Positions 51,671-60,249 of a stretch of DNA of 64,000 nt are shown here, one piece after another. Each line of letters starts with the position of its first letter. Within the stretch, counting starts at the first letter, position 1. The translations under genes were made by a program, and so were the position numbers. The DNA is taken from NCBI GenBank assembly GCA_964432595.1, contig CAYSOF010000005.1:248001-312000 (forward strand), given 5' to 3'. The DNA comes from DASYLJ01 sp964432595. Lineage in GTDB: Bacteria > Desulfobacterota > Binatia > DP-6. The notes beneath the pieces were generated by a model. The model searched no databases. It worked only from the letters and a program-made list of their open reading frames with translations, and was not told the origin of the DNA.

Positions 51671-52627
51671 TCACACGGCGATCGTCGTCGCGACCGCTTT
51701 CTCCGACAGCGCCCACAGCCGATCGGCGTTCGCCGGATCGATCGCGTACGACTTCACGCCGAAGAGCGCGTTCGGCTCGTCGTTGACGTCCGCGACGTGG
51801 CAGTCCTCGAGGTAGACCGCCCCCTTCCCTTCGAGCTCCGGCGCGGTGGCCGCGAACACCGACGTCGCCGCGCCGGCCTCGACCGTCTTGAACTGCAAGC
51901 CGGTGGAGCCGCCGCGCGACTGCAGGAACTTGATGTCGTCGGGCACGAGATGCCGCGCCAGCTCCGTCATGATCGCGCCCGGGTGCAGCGCCATCGCGCG
52001 GATGCCCTGGGACGACAGCCGGCGATCGAGTCCGACCGCGAAGAGGATGTTCGCGGTCTTCGATTGCCCGTAGCTCTGCCATTTGTCGTACGGGCGTCGC
52101 TCGAAGTGCGGGTCGTCGAAGTCGACCGGAGCGATGTGATGGCCGCGCGAGCTCACCGACACGATGCGGGCGGGCGCGCCCTTGCGGAGCGCGGGCAGGA
52201 GCAGCCCCGTCAGCAGGAAGTGGCCCAGGTGATTCGTGCCAAGCTGCATCTCGAACCCGTCGGTCGTGTGGGCGAGCGGGCACGCCATCACACCGGCGTT
52301 GTTCACGAGGACGTGCAGCGTGTCGTACGTCGCGAGGAAGCGCTGCGCGAAGTCGCGGACGCTCCGCAACGAGCCCAGCTCGACGGACTCGACGGACACC
52401 TGCGGATTGCCGGTGCTCTCACGGATGCCCTGGGCCACGGCCTCGCCCTTCGGCACGTCGCGCGCGGTCAGGACGACCTCCGCGCCGTGGGCGGCGAGCG
52501 CGCGTGCCGTCTCCTGGCCGATGCCGCTCGACGCTCCGGTGACGAGCACCCGCTTGCCGGTCAGGTCGATCCCCTCGAGGACCTCGTCGGCCGTCGTCGC
52601 CGCGCCGAAGCTCGCTGCGTTGCGCAT
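51671..52627 (-). CDS. Short-chain dehydrogenase/reductase (retinol-dehydrogenase-like)
   Basis: 318 residues. NAD(P) site TGASSGIGQETARAL, NNAGVM, the catalytic Ser in IVSVSSRGHH and Tyr-x-x-x-Lys in YGQSKTANILFA are all present; the long insertion with VDFDDPHFERRPYDKWQ matches the retinol-dehydrogenase/WW-oxidoreductase-like clade. Substrate unknown, likely a hydrophobic alcohol or ketone. First gene of a unit with gamma-glutamyltransferase, and divergent from the GST remnant. Confidence 0.92.
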   Translation of the reverse strand: MRNAASFGAATTADEVLEGIDLTGKRVLVTGASSGIGQETARALAAHGAEVVLTARDVPKGEAVAQGIRESTGNPQVSVESVELGSLRSVRDFAQRFLATYDTLHVLVNNAGVMACPLAHTTDGFEMQLGTNHLGHFLLTGLLLPALRKGAPARIVSVSSRGHHIAPVDFDDPHFERRPYDKWQSYGQSKTANILFAVGLDRRLSSQGIRAMALHPGAIMTELARHLVPDDIKFLQSRGGSTGLQFKTVEAGAATSVFAATAPELEGKGAVYLEDCHVADVNDEPNALFGVKSYAIDPANADRLWALSEKAVATTIAV

Positions 52628-52701
52628 CGTGCGTCCCCCCCTCCGCGGCGATACACGCGCGCGGGCAGCGTTGCCATACCCGTGGTAAGGAACGCGCCGG
52701 G

Positions 52702-52938
52702 ATGCTCACGCTCTCCTCCTACCCGTCGCTCTTCGGCGTCGCCGACAACAACCCGTTCGGGCTCGAGGTGTACGCGTTCCTCCGGCTGTGCGGCATCGCC
52801 TTCGCCATCTACGGGTTCGTCGCGAACATGTGGCTCTACGACATCGACACGCCGCTGAAGGCGTTCCTGTCCGCATGTCCCCACGTCGTCGCGCACTGCG
52901 AGGCGATCCACGCGGCCGTGGGGACCGCCGCATCGTGA
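52702..52938 (+). pseudogene. Internally deleted glutathione S-transferase-like remnant
   Basis: 78 codons, still open. The first 33 residues (SLFGVADNNPFGLEVYAFLRLCGIAF) look like the N-terminal thioredoxin-fold start of GST/metaxin-like proteins. From residue 36 the text (IYGFVANMWLYDIDTPLKAF, PHVVAHCEAIH) looks like the C-terminal helical end of the same family. The roughly 150 residues normally between them are missing, with the frame kept. It reads as an in-frame deletion relic. The stop overlaps the start of the following oxidoreductase by 4 bp (GTGA), so translation may be kept for coupling. A designed microprotein is the less likely alternative. Confidence 0.55.
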
Positions 52939-54383
52939 GCGCCGTCGACGCGGTCGTCGTCGGCTCCGGCCCGAACGGGCTGGCCGCGGCCGTCGAGCTG
53001 GCGCGCGGCGGCGCGTCCGTCGTCGTGCTGGAGACGCGCGAGAGCATCGGCGGCGGCACACGGGTGGCCGAGCTGACGCTGCCGGGATTCGTGCACGACG
53101 TCTGCTCGGGGTGTCACCCGATGGGCGTCGTCTCGCCGTTCTTCCGCGGGCTCGATCTCGAGTCGCACGGGTTGCGCTGGATACGGCCGCCGGCGTCGGT
53201 CGCGCATCCGCTCGACGGCGAGCCCGCGGTGATGCTGCGTCGCTCGCTCGACGACACCGCGGCGGCGCTCGGCGAGGACTCGGAGACCTACCGGCGCACC
53301 TTCGCCCCGTTCCTGCGCGATCCGCACGGCCTGCTCGCGGACCTGCTGGGACCGCTGCGATGGCCGAGTCACCCGTTCCTCATGGCGCGCTTCGGCATCG
53401 CCGGTCTGCTGCCGGCCACCGTTCTGCTGCGCGCGCGCTTCCGTGGCCCGCGCGCCCGCGCGGTGCTCGCCGGCTGCGCCGCGCACTCGATCCTGCCGTT
53501 CGACCGCCCACTCACGGGCGCCGTCGCGTTGATCTTCACGCTCACCGCGCACGTCGACGACTGGCCCGTGGCGGCGGGCGGCTCGCACGCGATCACCGGC
53601 GCGCTCGCGTCGCTGCTGCGATCGCTCGGCGGCGTCATCGAAACCGGCGTCCACGTGCGCCGGCTAGCCGAGCTGCCGCCGGCACGGGTCGTCCTGTTCG
53701 ACACGAGCCCCGCGCAGCTGGCGGACATCTGCGGCCCGGCGCTCCCGGACGGATACGTGCGGCGGCTCCGGCGCTTTCGCTACGGTCCCGGCATCTTCAA
53801 GCTGGATCTCGCGCTCGACGGTCCGATTCCCTGGAGCGATCCCCGCTGCCTCGAGGCGTCGACCGTCCACGTCGGCGGCACGTTCGACGAGCTCGCCGCC
53901 GCGGAGGCGGCGGTCGCGCGCGGCGAGCATCCCGATCGGCCCTTCGTCATGGTCGTCCAGCAGTCGCAGTTCGACGCCACGCGCGCGCCCGCGGGCAAGC
54001 ACACGGGGTACGCGTACTGCCACGTGCCGCCGGGGTCGACCGTCGACTATACGGACGTCGTCGAGCGCCAGATCGAGCGCTTCGCGCCCGGCTTCCGCGA
54101 CCGGATCCTCGCGCGGCACCGCATGTGGCCGGCGGATCTCGAGCGCGACAACCCCAACTACGTGGGCGGCGCCATCACGGGCGGCGCCACCGAGCTGTCG
54201 CAGTTCTTCACGCGGCCCGTCGCGCGCCTCGATCCGTACTCGACGCCGAACCCGCGCATCTTCCTCTGCTCGGCGTCGACACCGCCGGGTCCCGGCGTGC
54301 ACGGCATGTGCGGGTATTTCGCCGCGCGCAGCGCGCTCCGGCGGCTGGGTGCGCCGTCGTCGACGGCGACCGCGTTCCCGTGA
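52935..54383 (+). CDS. Phytoene-desaturase-like FAD oxidoreductase
   Basis: 482 residues from GTG 52935. N-terminal dinucleotide fold AVVVGSGPNGLAAAVELARGG, then LETRESIGGGTRVAEL, and the C-terminal FAD-binding NYVGGAITGGATELSQF and PPGPGVHGMCGYFAA, typical of CrtI/retinol-saturase-type enzymes of the NAD(P)/FAD family. These catalyse desaturation or saturation of polyenes or steroid-like compounds. Starts inside the GST-like remnant's stop and is followed by DUF3556 (17 bp). No other carotenoid gene is near, so a carotenoid substrate is not supported. Confidence 0.85.
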   Translation: MSAVDAVVVGSGPNGLAAAVELARGGASVVVLETRESIGGGTRVAELTLPGFVHDVCSGCHPMGVVSPFFRGLDLESHGLRWIRPPASVAHPLDGEPAVMLRRSLDDTAAALGEDSETYRRTFAPFLRDPHGLLADLLGPLRWPSHPFLMARFGIAGLLPATVLLRARFRGPRARAVLAGCAAHSILPFDRPLTGAVALIFTLTAHVDDWPVAAGGSHAITGALASLLRSLGGVIETGVHVRRLAELPPARVVLFDTSPAQLADICGPALPDGYVRRLRRFRYGPGIFKLDLALDGPIPWSDPRCLEASTVHVGGTFDELAAAEAAVARGEHPDRPFVMVVQQSQFDATRAPAGKHTGYAYCHVPPGSTVDYTDVVERQIERFAPGFRDRILARHRMWPADLERDNPNYVGGAITGGATELSQFFTRPVARLDPYSTPNPRIFLCSASTPPGPGVHGMCGYFAARSALRRLGAPSSTATAFP

Positions 54384-54400
54384 TACCGGCCTCGCGACGC

Positions 54401-56095
54401 ATGACGCCCGACACCGACCTGCCCCCCTACGAGCCGTCGCGCATCATCGCCGCGCCCTTCCCCGAGCGCGTGCGCCTCGTCTGCCGCACGTGGGCGTCGC
54501 AGGTGTTCCCGAACCCGCCGATCGTCCTCGTCATCTACTGGCTCAAGTACCTGCTCCTCTTCGCAGGCGGCTGGGCGTTCTTCGTGTCGTTCTCCGCGGG
54601 CTATCCGGGCTTCACCAGCTTCGAGTGGGCCTTCATGCCGATCGCGTTCCAGAAGGCCATCGTCTGGGCGATCTTCTACGAGATCACCGGGTTCGGGTGC
54701 TCGCAGGGGCCGATGAACGCGCGCTTCAAGCCGCCGATCGGCGGCTTCCTCTGGTTCCTGCGCACGGGCACGACGAAGCTGCCGCTCTTCCCCGGCAGCC
54801 CGGTCTTCGGCGGCATCCGTCGCACCTGGCTCGACGTCGCGCTCTACGCCGCGACACTGATCGTGCTGCTCCGCGCGCTGATCGCGCCCGAGATCACCGA
54901 CTGGATGCTGCTGCCGGCGTGCCTGCTGATCGCGATTCTCGGGGTGACGGACAAGACGCTCTTCCTCGCCGCACGCGCGGAGCACTACTGGGTGGCGCTC
55001 GTCTGCCTCACGGCCGCGAGCCACGACCTGCTGTGGATCTCCGCCTGCAAGGTCGTGTGGGTCGCGATCTGGTTCTGGGCCGCGACGTCCAAGCTGAACC
55101 ACCACTTCCCGTCGGTCATCATGTTCATGGTGAACAACGGGCCGTTCGCCCCGCCCGCGTTCAAGAAGAAGCTCTTCCGGTCCTACCCCGACGACCTGCG
55201 GCCGTCGCAGCTGGCGGCGACGATGGCGCACTTCGGCACGCTGGTGGAGTACTCGATCCCGGTCGTGCTGCTGACGAGCGACGGCGGCTGGCAGACGATC
55301 GCCGGCCTGCTGATGATGACGTCGTTCCACGGTTTCATCGGGCTCAACAACCCGAGTGGCATGCCCGTCGAGTGGAACATCCTGATGATCTGGGGCGGAT
55401 GGTTCCTGTTCGGGTTCCATCCGGACGCGGCCGTCACGGCGATCGCGTCGATGCCGTTCCTCGTCGCCTTCCTGGCGTTCTGGCTGGTGCTGGTGCCGGC
55501 GTACGGGAACGTCGTGCCGTCGCGCGTCTCGTTCCTGCTGGCGATGCGCTACTACGCCGGCAACTGGGCGTACAACATCTGGCTCGTCCGTCGCGACGCG
55601 CTGCCCAAGCTGAACCGCCTGAAGAAGTTCACCGGGACGATGCGCGAGCAGCTCGCGACGCTGCTGCCCGACGCGCAGCAGGTCGACATCGCGTGCGCGA
55701 TGTCGCTGGCGCACCGCTTCCTCCATCTCGAGGGACGACCGCTCCTCGAGGCGTTGCCGCAGGCGGTCGACGACATCGACGCCTACGAGTGGATGGACGG
55801 CGAGGTCTTCGGCGGCATGGTGCTCGGCTGGAACTTCGGCGACGGGCATCTGAACGGCACGCAGCTGCTCGACGCCGTCCAGCAGCAGTGCGGATTCGAG
55901 GACGGCGAGGTACGCGTCGTCATGGTCGAGTCGCAGCCGCTGTTCGGCCCCACCATGAAATGGACGATCGCCGACGCGAAGCGCGGGGTCATCGCCGAGG
56001 GCGAGACCGCGATCGCGCCGATGCGCGACGTCATGCCGTGGCCGACGGGCGCCTGCGCGGAGGCGCTGGGCGGGGCGCGGCGGGAGTCGGCGTAG
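54401..56095 (+). CDS. DUF3556 multi-pass membrane protein
   Basis: 564 residues. N-terminal cytosolic part with PYEPSRIIAAPFPERVRLVCRTWA, then about ten membrane helices with GFGCSQGPMNARFKPPIGGF, WFWAATSKLNHHFPSVIMFM and MMTSFHGFIGLNNPSGMPVEW, then a helical tail. This matches DUF3556, known from mycobacteria and related lipid-rich bacteria, function unknown; the His-rich helices recall membrane oxidases such as HTTM/vitamin-K-carboxylase folds. It follows the FAD oxidoreductase by 17 bp, and the two probably form a functional pair acting on a hydrophobic compound. ATG 54401 chosen; a GTG at 54380 is possible. Confidence 0.82.
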   Translation: MTPDTDLPPYEPSRIIAAPFPERVRLVCRTWASQVFPNPPIVLVIYWLKYLLLFAGGWAFFVSFSAGYPGFTSFEWAFMPIAFQKAIVWAIFYEITGFGCSQGPMNARFKPPIGGFLWFLRTGTTKLPLFPGSPVFGGIRRTWLDVALYAATLIVLLRALIAPEITDWMLLPACLLIAILGVTDKTLFLAARAEHYWVALVCLTAASHDLLWISACKVVWVAIWFWAATSKLNHHFPSVIMFMVNNGPFAPPAFKKKLFRSYPDDLRPSQLAATMAHFGTLVEYSIPVVLLTSDGGWQTIAGLLMMTSFHGFIGLNNPSGMPVEWNILMIWGGWFLFGFHPDAAVTAIASMPFLVAFLAFWLVLVPAYGNVVPSRVSFLLAMRYYAGNWAYNIWLVRRDALPKLNRLKKFTGTMREQLATLLPDAQQVDIACAMSLAHRFLHLEGRPLLEALPQAVDDIDAYEWMDGEVFGGMVLGWNFGDGHLNGTQLLDAVQQQCGFEDGEVRVVMVESQPLFGPTMKWTIADAKRGVIAEGETAIAPMRDVMPWPTGACAEALGGARRESA

Positions 56096-56105
56096 AGCGG
56101 AGGAC

Positions 56106-56165
56106 CGGACGCTCTCGTCCGTGGGAATGCGGTCGCCGAGGTGCCGGCGCTGTTGGGAACGCCGG
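56106..56165 (+). terminator. Two small hairpins after DUF3556
   Basis: CGGACG-CTCT-CGTCCG (56106-56121) and CCGGCG...CGCCGG (56144-56165) lie between the DUF3556 stop and the next promoter. No T-run. Together they probably separate the two units. Confidence 0.4.
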
Positions 56166-56189
56166 CCCGTGATGGCGGGGCGTCCGGCA

Positions 56190-56205
56190 TGGCACGCCGC
56201 TGGCT
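56190..56205 (+). promoter_or_regulatory. Sigma-54-like promoter of a small gene
   Basis: TGGCACGCCGCTGGCT: a perfect TGGCACG -24 element, 4 bp, then TGGCT at -12 (consensus TTGCW, one mismatch). The transcript would start near 56216, giving a leader of about 20 bases that holds the GGAGG ribosome site before ATG 56237. Confidence 0.55.
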
Positions 56206-56236
56206 TGGTAACGGTTCAGGGGGAAGGAGGTTCACC

Positions 56237-56437
56237 ATGTTGGTCGGACTCTACCGGACCAAGGCCGAGCTCCAGCGCGCCATCGGCGAGCCGCTGCACT
56301 GCGAGCCCGACAACCTGCTCATGAGCGAGTACCGTCCCTTCGGCACGATGGCCGTCCGGGGAGCGAACCTCAGCCCGGAGCCAACCTGGTACGCCGAGGT
56401 CACCCTCATCGACGGGCGTATCGTTCGCGTCGAATAG
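56237..56437 (+). CDS. Small protein of unknown function under a sigma-54-like promoter
   Basis: 66 residues. GGAAGGAGG ends 6 bp before ATG 56237, one of the strongest ribosome sites in the window. Soluble, mixed alpha/beta: YRTKAELQRAIGEPLHCEPDN then EPTWYAEVTLIDGRIVRVE, no signal peptide, one Cys. Such compact proteins may be regulators or stress proteins; no family is recognised. It sits alone between the DUF3556 gene and the convergent GCS2-type ligase gene, 18 bp away. The combination of strong SD and sigma-54-like promoter suggests high, conditional expression. Confidence 0.65.
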   Translation: MLVGLYRTKAELQRAIGEPLHCEPDNLLMSEYRPFGTMAVRGANLSPEPTWYAEVTLIDGRIVRVE

Positions 56438-56455
56438 GAGCGCGCGACCGCCGCG

Positions 56456-57952
56456 TCAGGCGGCGACGCGCGGCGACGGCCAGCGATGGACGGGCTCCCC
56501 GCCGGCCGACAGCTCGCGGTAGCGCAGCAGCATGGCCTCCAGGGCCGCGGGGCGGTCGCATCCGGACGACGCGGCGAGCAGCATGCCCGCCTGCCAGCGC
56601 GCACCCGTTTGCCCCGACGCCGTGCGCGCAGCGATGACGTCGAGCAGCGCGTCGACCTCGTCCGCTGCGACCCCCGCCTCGACGAGCCCTGCCCGCGCCT
56701 GCGGCAGGAGGCGCGGCACCAGCGCGGTCGCCCGATGGCGGTGTGGCGACGGCGCCGCGTCGCTCGGCCACAGCAGCTCCGCGTCGACGCCGTCGCGGCC
56801 GGCAGCGTAGAAGTTGCGGCGCGCTTGGCCGAAGGTCAGGCGCGTCACGAGCCGATCGGCATCGTGCGCGAGGGCGAGCGTCAGCCCGAGCAGGAAGGCC
56901 GCGTTCGCGAGCATGTCCGTGACGGTCGGCCCTGCCGGCAACGCTCGGAGCTCGATGCGGAGATGGCCGCCGCCCGCGGGGTCGTACACGGCGCGGTTCC
57001 AGCGCCACACGGTGCCGTGGTGCAGGCGCAGCTCGTCGAGCCGCGGAACGCGGCCCGCGGCGGCCGCCGCGACGGGATCCTCCGGGCTCACGGCCGCGAG
57101 CAGCGGCGCGTGGATCGCGACGCTCTCGGCGAAGAGCTCGGCCGCGCCACGGCGCGCCCACCCGTGGCCGAAGCTCACGCGTCCGGGGCGCCAGTCGTCT
57201 TCGGCGGCGTCGATGCGGTCGTCGACGGACTGCCGGTAGAGCGCGAGACGCGTCTCGTCCCAGAGTCGATGGCCGAGGAAGGTCGGCGAGTTCCCTGCGA
57301 CCGCGAGCACTGGCGCGATCGCGATCTGCGCCGCGTTGTACGTCGCCGCGAAGCGGTCCGGCGCGACCTTGAGATGGACCTGCCACGACGTGTTCGCACC
57401 CTCGAACGTCACGTCGTCGCAACGGGCGACGAGCGGCTCCGGCCCGTCGATGGCGATCTCGAACGGCGCGCGACGCAGGCGCCGCAATCCGTTCGACAGC
57501 GCGCGATAGCGCGCGCTGCGCGTGAGCGCGTCGGCGCTGAGATCCGCCGCACGCAGCGTGGGCAGGATGCCGACGGCGACGATCTGGGCGCCGTGGCGGG
57601 CGGCACCGGCGCGGACCGCCGCCAGCACCGCGTCGAGATCGGTGCGCAGCGCCGTGAAGGGCCGCCCCGCGAGGCCGACGGGCGCGGTGTTGCACTCGAG
57701 ATTGAAGCGATCGGTCTCGAGCGTGACGTGCGGATGCCGCACGCTGTCCAGCACCGCATGGTTGTACGGGAGCGCGTGGCCACGGTCGTCGACGAGGCAG
57801 AGCTCGAGCTCCGCGCCGATCGTCGGCGGCCCCACGCCGAAGCCGGGGCGGCGGAGCAACTCGTCGAGGATGCCGAGGCTCTGCTCGAGCCGAAGCGCGA
57901 ACGTCGCGAATTCGTCCTCGGAGAAGACGTCGCGGTCGACCTCGAGACCCAT
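56456..57952 (-). CDS. GCS2-type glutamate-cysteine ligase-like protein
   Basis: 498 residues. The GCS2 fold of carboxylate-amine ligases is visible: IGAELELCLVDD with the ATP/Mg Glu residues, VTLETDRFNLECNTAP, GANTSWQVHLKV and RIELRALPAGPTVTDMLANA. The family joins glutamate to cysteine or another amine with ATP. Substrate specificity cannot be read. The gene follows, by 57 bp, the biotin-carboxylase-like gene on the same strand. A gamma-glutamyltransferase is 5 kb away, so a gamma-glutamyl compound cycle is possible but speculative. Confidence 0.75.
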   Translation of the reverse strand: MGLEVDRDVFSEDEFATFALRLEQSLGILDELLRRPGFGVGPPTIGAELELCLVDDRGHALPYNHAVLDSVRHPHVTLETDRFNLECNTAPVGLAGRPFTALRTDLDAVLAAVRAGAARHGAQIVAVGILPTLRAADLSADALTRSARYRALSNGLRRLRRAPFEIAIDGPEPLVARCDDVTFEGANTSWQVHLKVAPDRFAATYNAAQIAIAPVLAVAGNSPTFLGHRLWDETRLALYRQSVDDRIDAAEDDWRPGRVSFGHGWARRGAAELFAESVAIHAPLLAAVSPEDPVAAAAAGRVPRLDELRLHHGTVWRWNRAVYDPAGGGHLRIELRALPAGPTVTDMLANAAFLLGLTLALAHDADRLVTRLTFGQARRNFYAAGRDGVDAELLWPSDAAPSPHRHRATALVPRLLPQARAGLVEAGVAADEVDALLDVIAARTASGQTGARWQAGMLLAASSGCDRPAALEAMLLRYRELSAGGEPVHRWPSPRVAA

Positions 57953-58009
57953 CGCGGTGCGTCTAGCGAGGCGGCCGCATGGAGTCCAGGCGCGATCGAT
58001 CGCGGGGCA

Positions 58010-59416
58010 TCAGGCAGCCGACATCCGGGCCCGCGAACGACGCGGCGGCGGCAGCGCGCGATCGAGCCAGTCGACGCCGCAGGCTCCGGCGCGGAGCGCC
58101 GGCTGCGACAGCAGCGCGAGCAGCTCCGCGCGATTCGTCGTGGCGCCCTCGAGCTCGACCATCGTCTCCTCGAGCGCGCACACGAGTGCGCGCAGCGCCT
58201 GCCGGCGCGTCGATGCCGTCGCGACGATCGACATCAGCGTCCGCTCGCCGGCGCCTGCCATCGCCTGCCCTTCCGGCACGACGTCCTCGAACCGAACCCC
58301 GGGGTGCGACGGCGTGCGTACCCGCGTCACGCGCGCCGGACGGTGACACGCTCCGGTGACGACGTCCAGCCGCACGCCGACGGCACGGCACGGTGCGGGC
58401 ACGGGCGCGCGGTCGAGCCGCGCTCCACGGGCGACGTGGAGCTGCAGCGCGGCGAGGTCGAGACGGGAGACCGCCTCGACCACCGCGTGGTCCGCGGGAA
58501 CGCACGGCTCGAGCTCGAAGAAGCTCGCCTGCCGGGTCGACGGGTCGAAGTGGAACGCGACCGTCCCCACGCTCTCGTAGCCGGCGGCCCGCCCGACGCG
58601 GACCGCCGCGGCGCGCAGCGCCCGATCCTCGCGTGGCGACAGCACAGGCGACGGCGCCTCGACGACGAGCCGTCGGCCCGCGCGCTGGACGCTGCCGTCG
58701 CGCACGCCGACCGCCCACACGGTGCCGCGCCGATCGCCGACGATGTCGACGTCGATCTGGCGAGTACCGCCGGTCGCGCGTGCGAGGAACACGGTGGGAT
58801 CGCCGGTGGCGGTCCGTGCCGCCGCCACGGCGTCGGCGAACCCCGCGACCAGTCCCGCCTCGTCGTGGATTCGCGCGACCGCCGCGCTCCGTCCCGCCGT
58901 CGGCCAGAGCGCGACGGGATATCCGATCGCGCGCGCATAGTGTCGCGCGGCCTCGAGGCTGGCGACCGCGCCGCCGCTCCATGCGCCCACGGGGACCCCC
59001 GCGCGCTCGGCCAGGCACCGGATGCCGATACGGTCCTCGACGAGCTGCCGGACGACCAGCGGCGGGCCGATGACGTCGATGCCGATCCGCCGGCAGGCGG
59101 CGGCGGTGATCGCCGCCGTCGCATACGACTCCCAACCGACCCAGGCTGCGTCGACGCCGGCGGTGCCGAGCGCGCCGGCCAGGTCGTCGCCGGAAAACGC
59201 GGGACGCCCGTCGTGTGCGCGCCAGAGATGGGCGACGTCGAGGCGGACCACGTCATCGGCGTGCGGAAGGACCGGCGTATCCGTCTCGTCACGCGCGACG
59301 ACCGCGACCGCCTGCATCGTCGTCGCATGGCGCGCGTTGTACTCATGGATCGCCCGGATCAGGCGCAGTGCCGCCTGCCCCCGGTCGACGATCGCGATGC
59401 GAGTGAGCTCGAGCAC
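58010..59416 (-). CDS. Degenerate biotin-carboxylase-like protein
   Basis: 468 residues with the fold order of biotin carboxylase: IAIVDRGQAALRLIRAIHE (canonical IANRGEIAxRxIRA), a central ATP-grasp region and VVEAPSP. Nearly every functional residue is replaced: the ATP-binding Lys and Gly-rich loop become GYPVALWPTAGRSAA; the Mg-binding Glu of TVEF is Ala287; the MNTRIQVEH loop is LEPCVPADH, losing the Asn and Arg; and the Cys and Lys of the bicarbonate site are gone. It is therefore unlikely to carboxylate biotin. No biotin carrier or transferase is nearby. It precedes the GCS2-type gene (57 bp), hinting at a regulatory or ligand-binding role. Confidence 0.7.
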   Translation of the reverse strand: MLELTRIAIVDRGQAALRLIRAIHEYNARHATTMQAVAVVARDETDTPVLPHADDVVRLDVAHLWRAHDGRPAFSGDDLAGALGTAGVDAAWVGWESYATAAITAAACRRIGIDVIGPPLVVRQLVEDRIGIRCLAERAGVPVGAWSGGAVASLEAARHYARAIGYPVALWPTAGRSAAVARIHDEAGLVAGFADAVAAARTATGDPTVFLARATGGTRQIDVDIVGDRRGTVWAVGVRDGSVQRAGRRLVVEAPSPVLSPREDRALRAAAVRVGRAAGYESVGTVAFHFDPSTRQASFFELEPCVPADHAVVEAVSRLDLAALQLHVARGARLDRAPVPAPCRAVGVRLDVVTGACHRPARVTRVRTPSHPGVRFEDVVPEGQAMAGAGERTLMSIVATASTRRQALRALVCALEETMVELEGATTNRAELLALLSQPALRAGACGVDWLDRALPPPRRSRARMSAA

Positions 59417-59494
59417 CTCCGACGGGCCTCCGGCGCGACGTCTAGCGCAGCGCCGACCGGCGGCGCTGTCGCCTGCACGACACCCGAGCAGCCG

Positions 59495-60187
59495 CTAGGA
59501 GAGCACGGGAACCGCGACGCGCCGGAGCGCCTCGCGACTGGGCACCAGGAGGAAACGTCCCCGCCGCGCGACCAGGCCGCTGCCGTCGAGCTCGCGGAGG
59601 ATCGCGTTGACGGTCTGCCGGGTCGCACCCACCAACGTGGCCAGCTCCTCCTGCGTGACGGACAGCTGGACGAGCCGACCCTCCGGCACGTCGCGGCCGT
59701 AGTCCTCCGCGAGCTGAAGCAGGACGCGGCCGAGTCGCGAGCGCGCGTCACGGAACACGAGATCCTCGACCCGGCTCTCGACCCGCTTCAGCCGCGAGCC
59801 GACCTGCTTCGTCACCTGGAAGGCGACCCCCGGGTGGTTGCTCAGGACGGCGCGCATCGCGTCCCGCTCGATCCGCCAGACCCGACTCGGCTGGACCGCC
59901 TGCGCCCAGCTCTCTCGCTCGCAGTCCGAGAACGCCGCCAGCTCGCCGAATATCTCGCCCGGATTGACGTAGCCGAACGTCGTCTCCGCGCCGAGCTCCG
60001 AGGCGCGGTAGATGCGCACCAGGCCGGACTCGAGGAGGTATACGGACGCGGGGACGCGCGTGGGTCCGAAGACGATGTCGCCGGCGTCGTAGCTCGCCGT
60101 CGACGCCCGCGCGCGGAGCGCGTCCGCGTCCGCCGGCGACAGCTCACCCAACCAGTCGAAGTTGTGGAGGTGCCAGAAGTCGTTCAT
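59495..60187 (-). CDS. Crp/Fnr-family transcription regulator
   Basis: 230 residues. Cyclic-nucleotide-binding-like beta roll (about 18-125) with VNPGEIFGELAAFSD, a dimer helix and a winged helix with VTQEELATLVGATRQTVNAIL. No Fnr-type Cys cluster, so it does not bind an iron-sulfur centre; the effector could be cAMP or another ligand, as the Arg-Ser pair of true Crp is not evident. ATG 60187 is the first codon of the fold. 78 bp upstream of the biotin-carboxylase-like gene on the same strand, so it may control that pair. A 7 bp inverted repeat CCACCCT/AGGGTGG (60208-60244) lies before it. Confidence 0.88.
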   Translation of the reverse strand: MNDFWHLHNFDWLGELSPADADALRARASTASYDAGDIVFGPTRVPASVYLLESGLVRIYRASELGAETTFGYVNPGEIFGELAAFSDCERESWAQAVQPSRVWRIERDAMRAVLSNHPGVAFQVTKQVGSRLKRVESRVEDLVFRDARSRLGRVLLQLAEDYGRDVPEGRLVQLSVTQEELATLVGATRQTVNAILRELDGSGLVARRGRFLLVPSREALRRVAVPVLS

Positions 60188-60249
60188 GGCCAGCCCACCG
60201 GCGGGCGCCACCCTCCCACAGCGACTTTTTCCAGTCCAGGGTGGAGCGC

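Noticed and set aside
60208..60244. Inverted repeat CCACCCT/AGGGTGG with TTTTT as a terminator
   Set aside because: The T-run lies in the loop and not after the stem; the 23-base loop makes a terminator unlikely.
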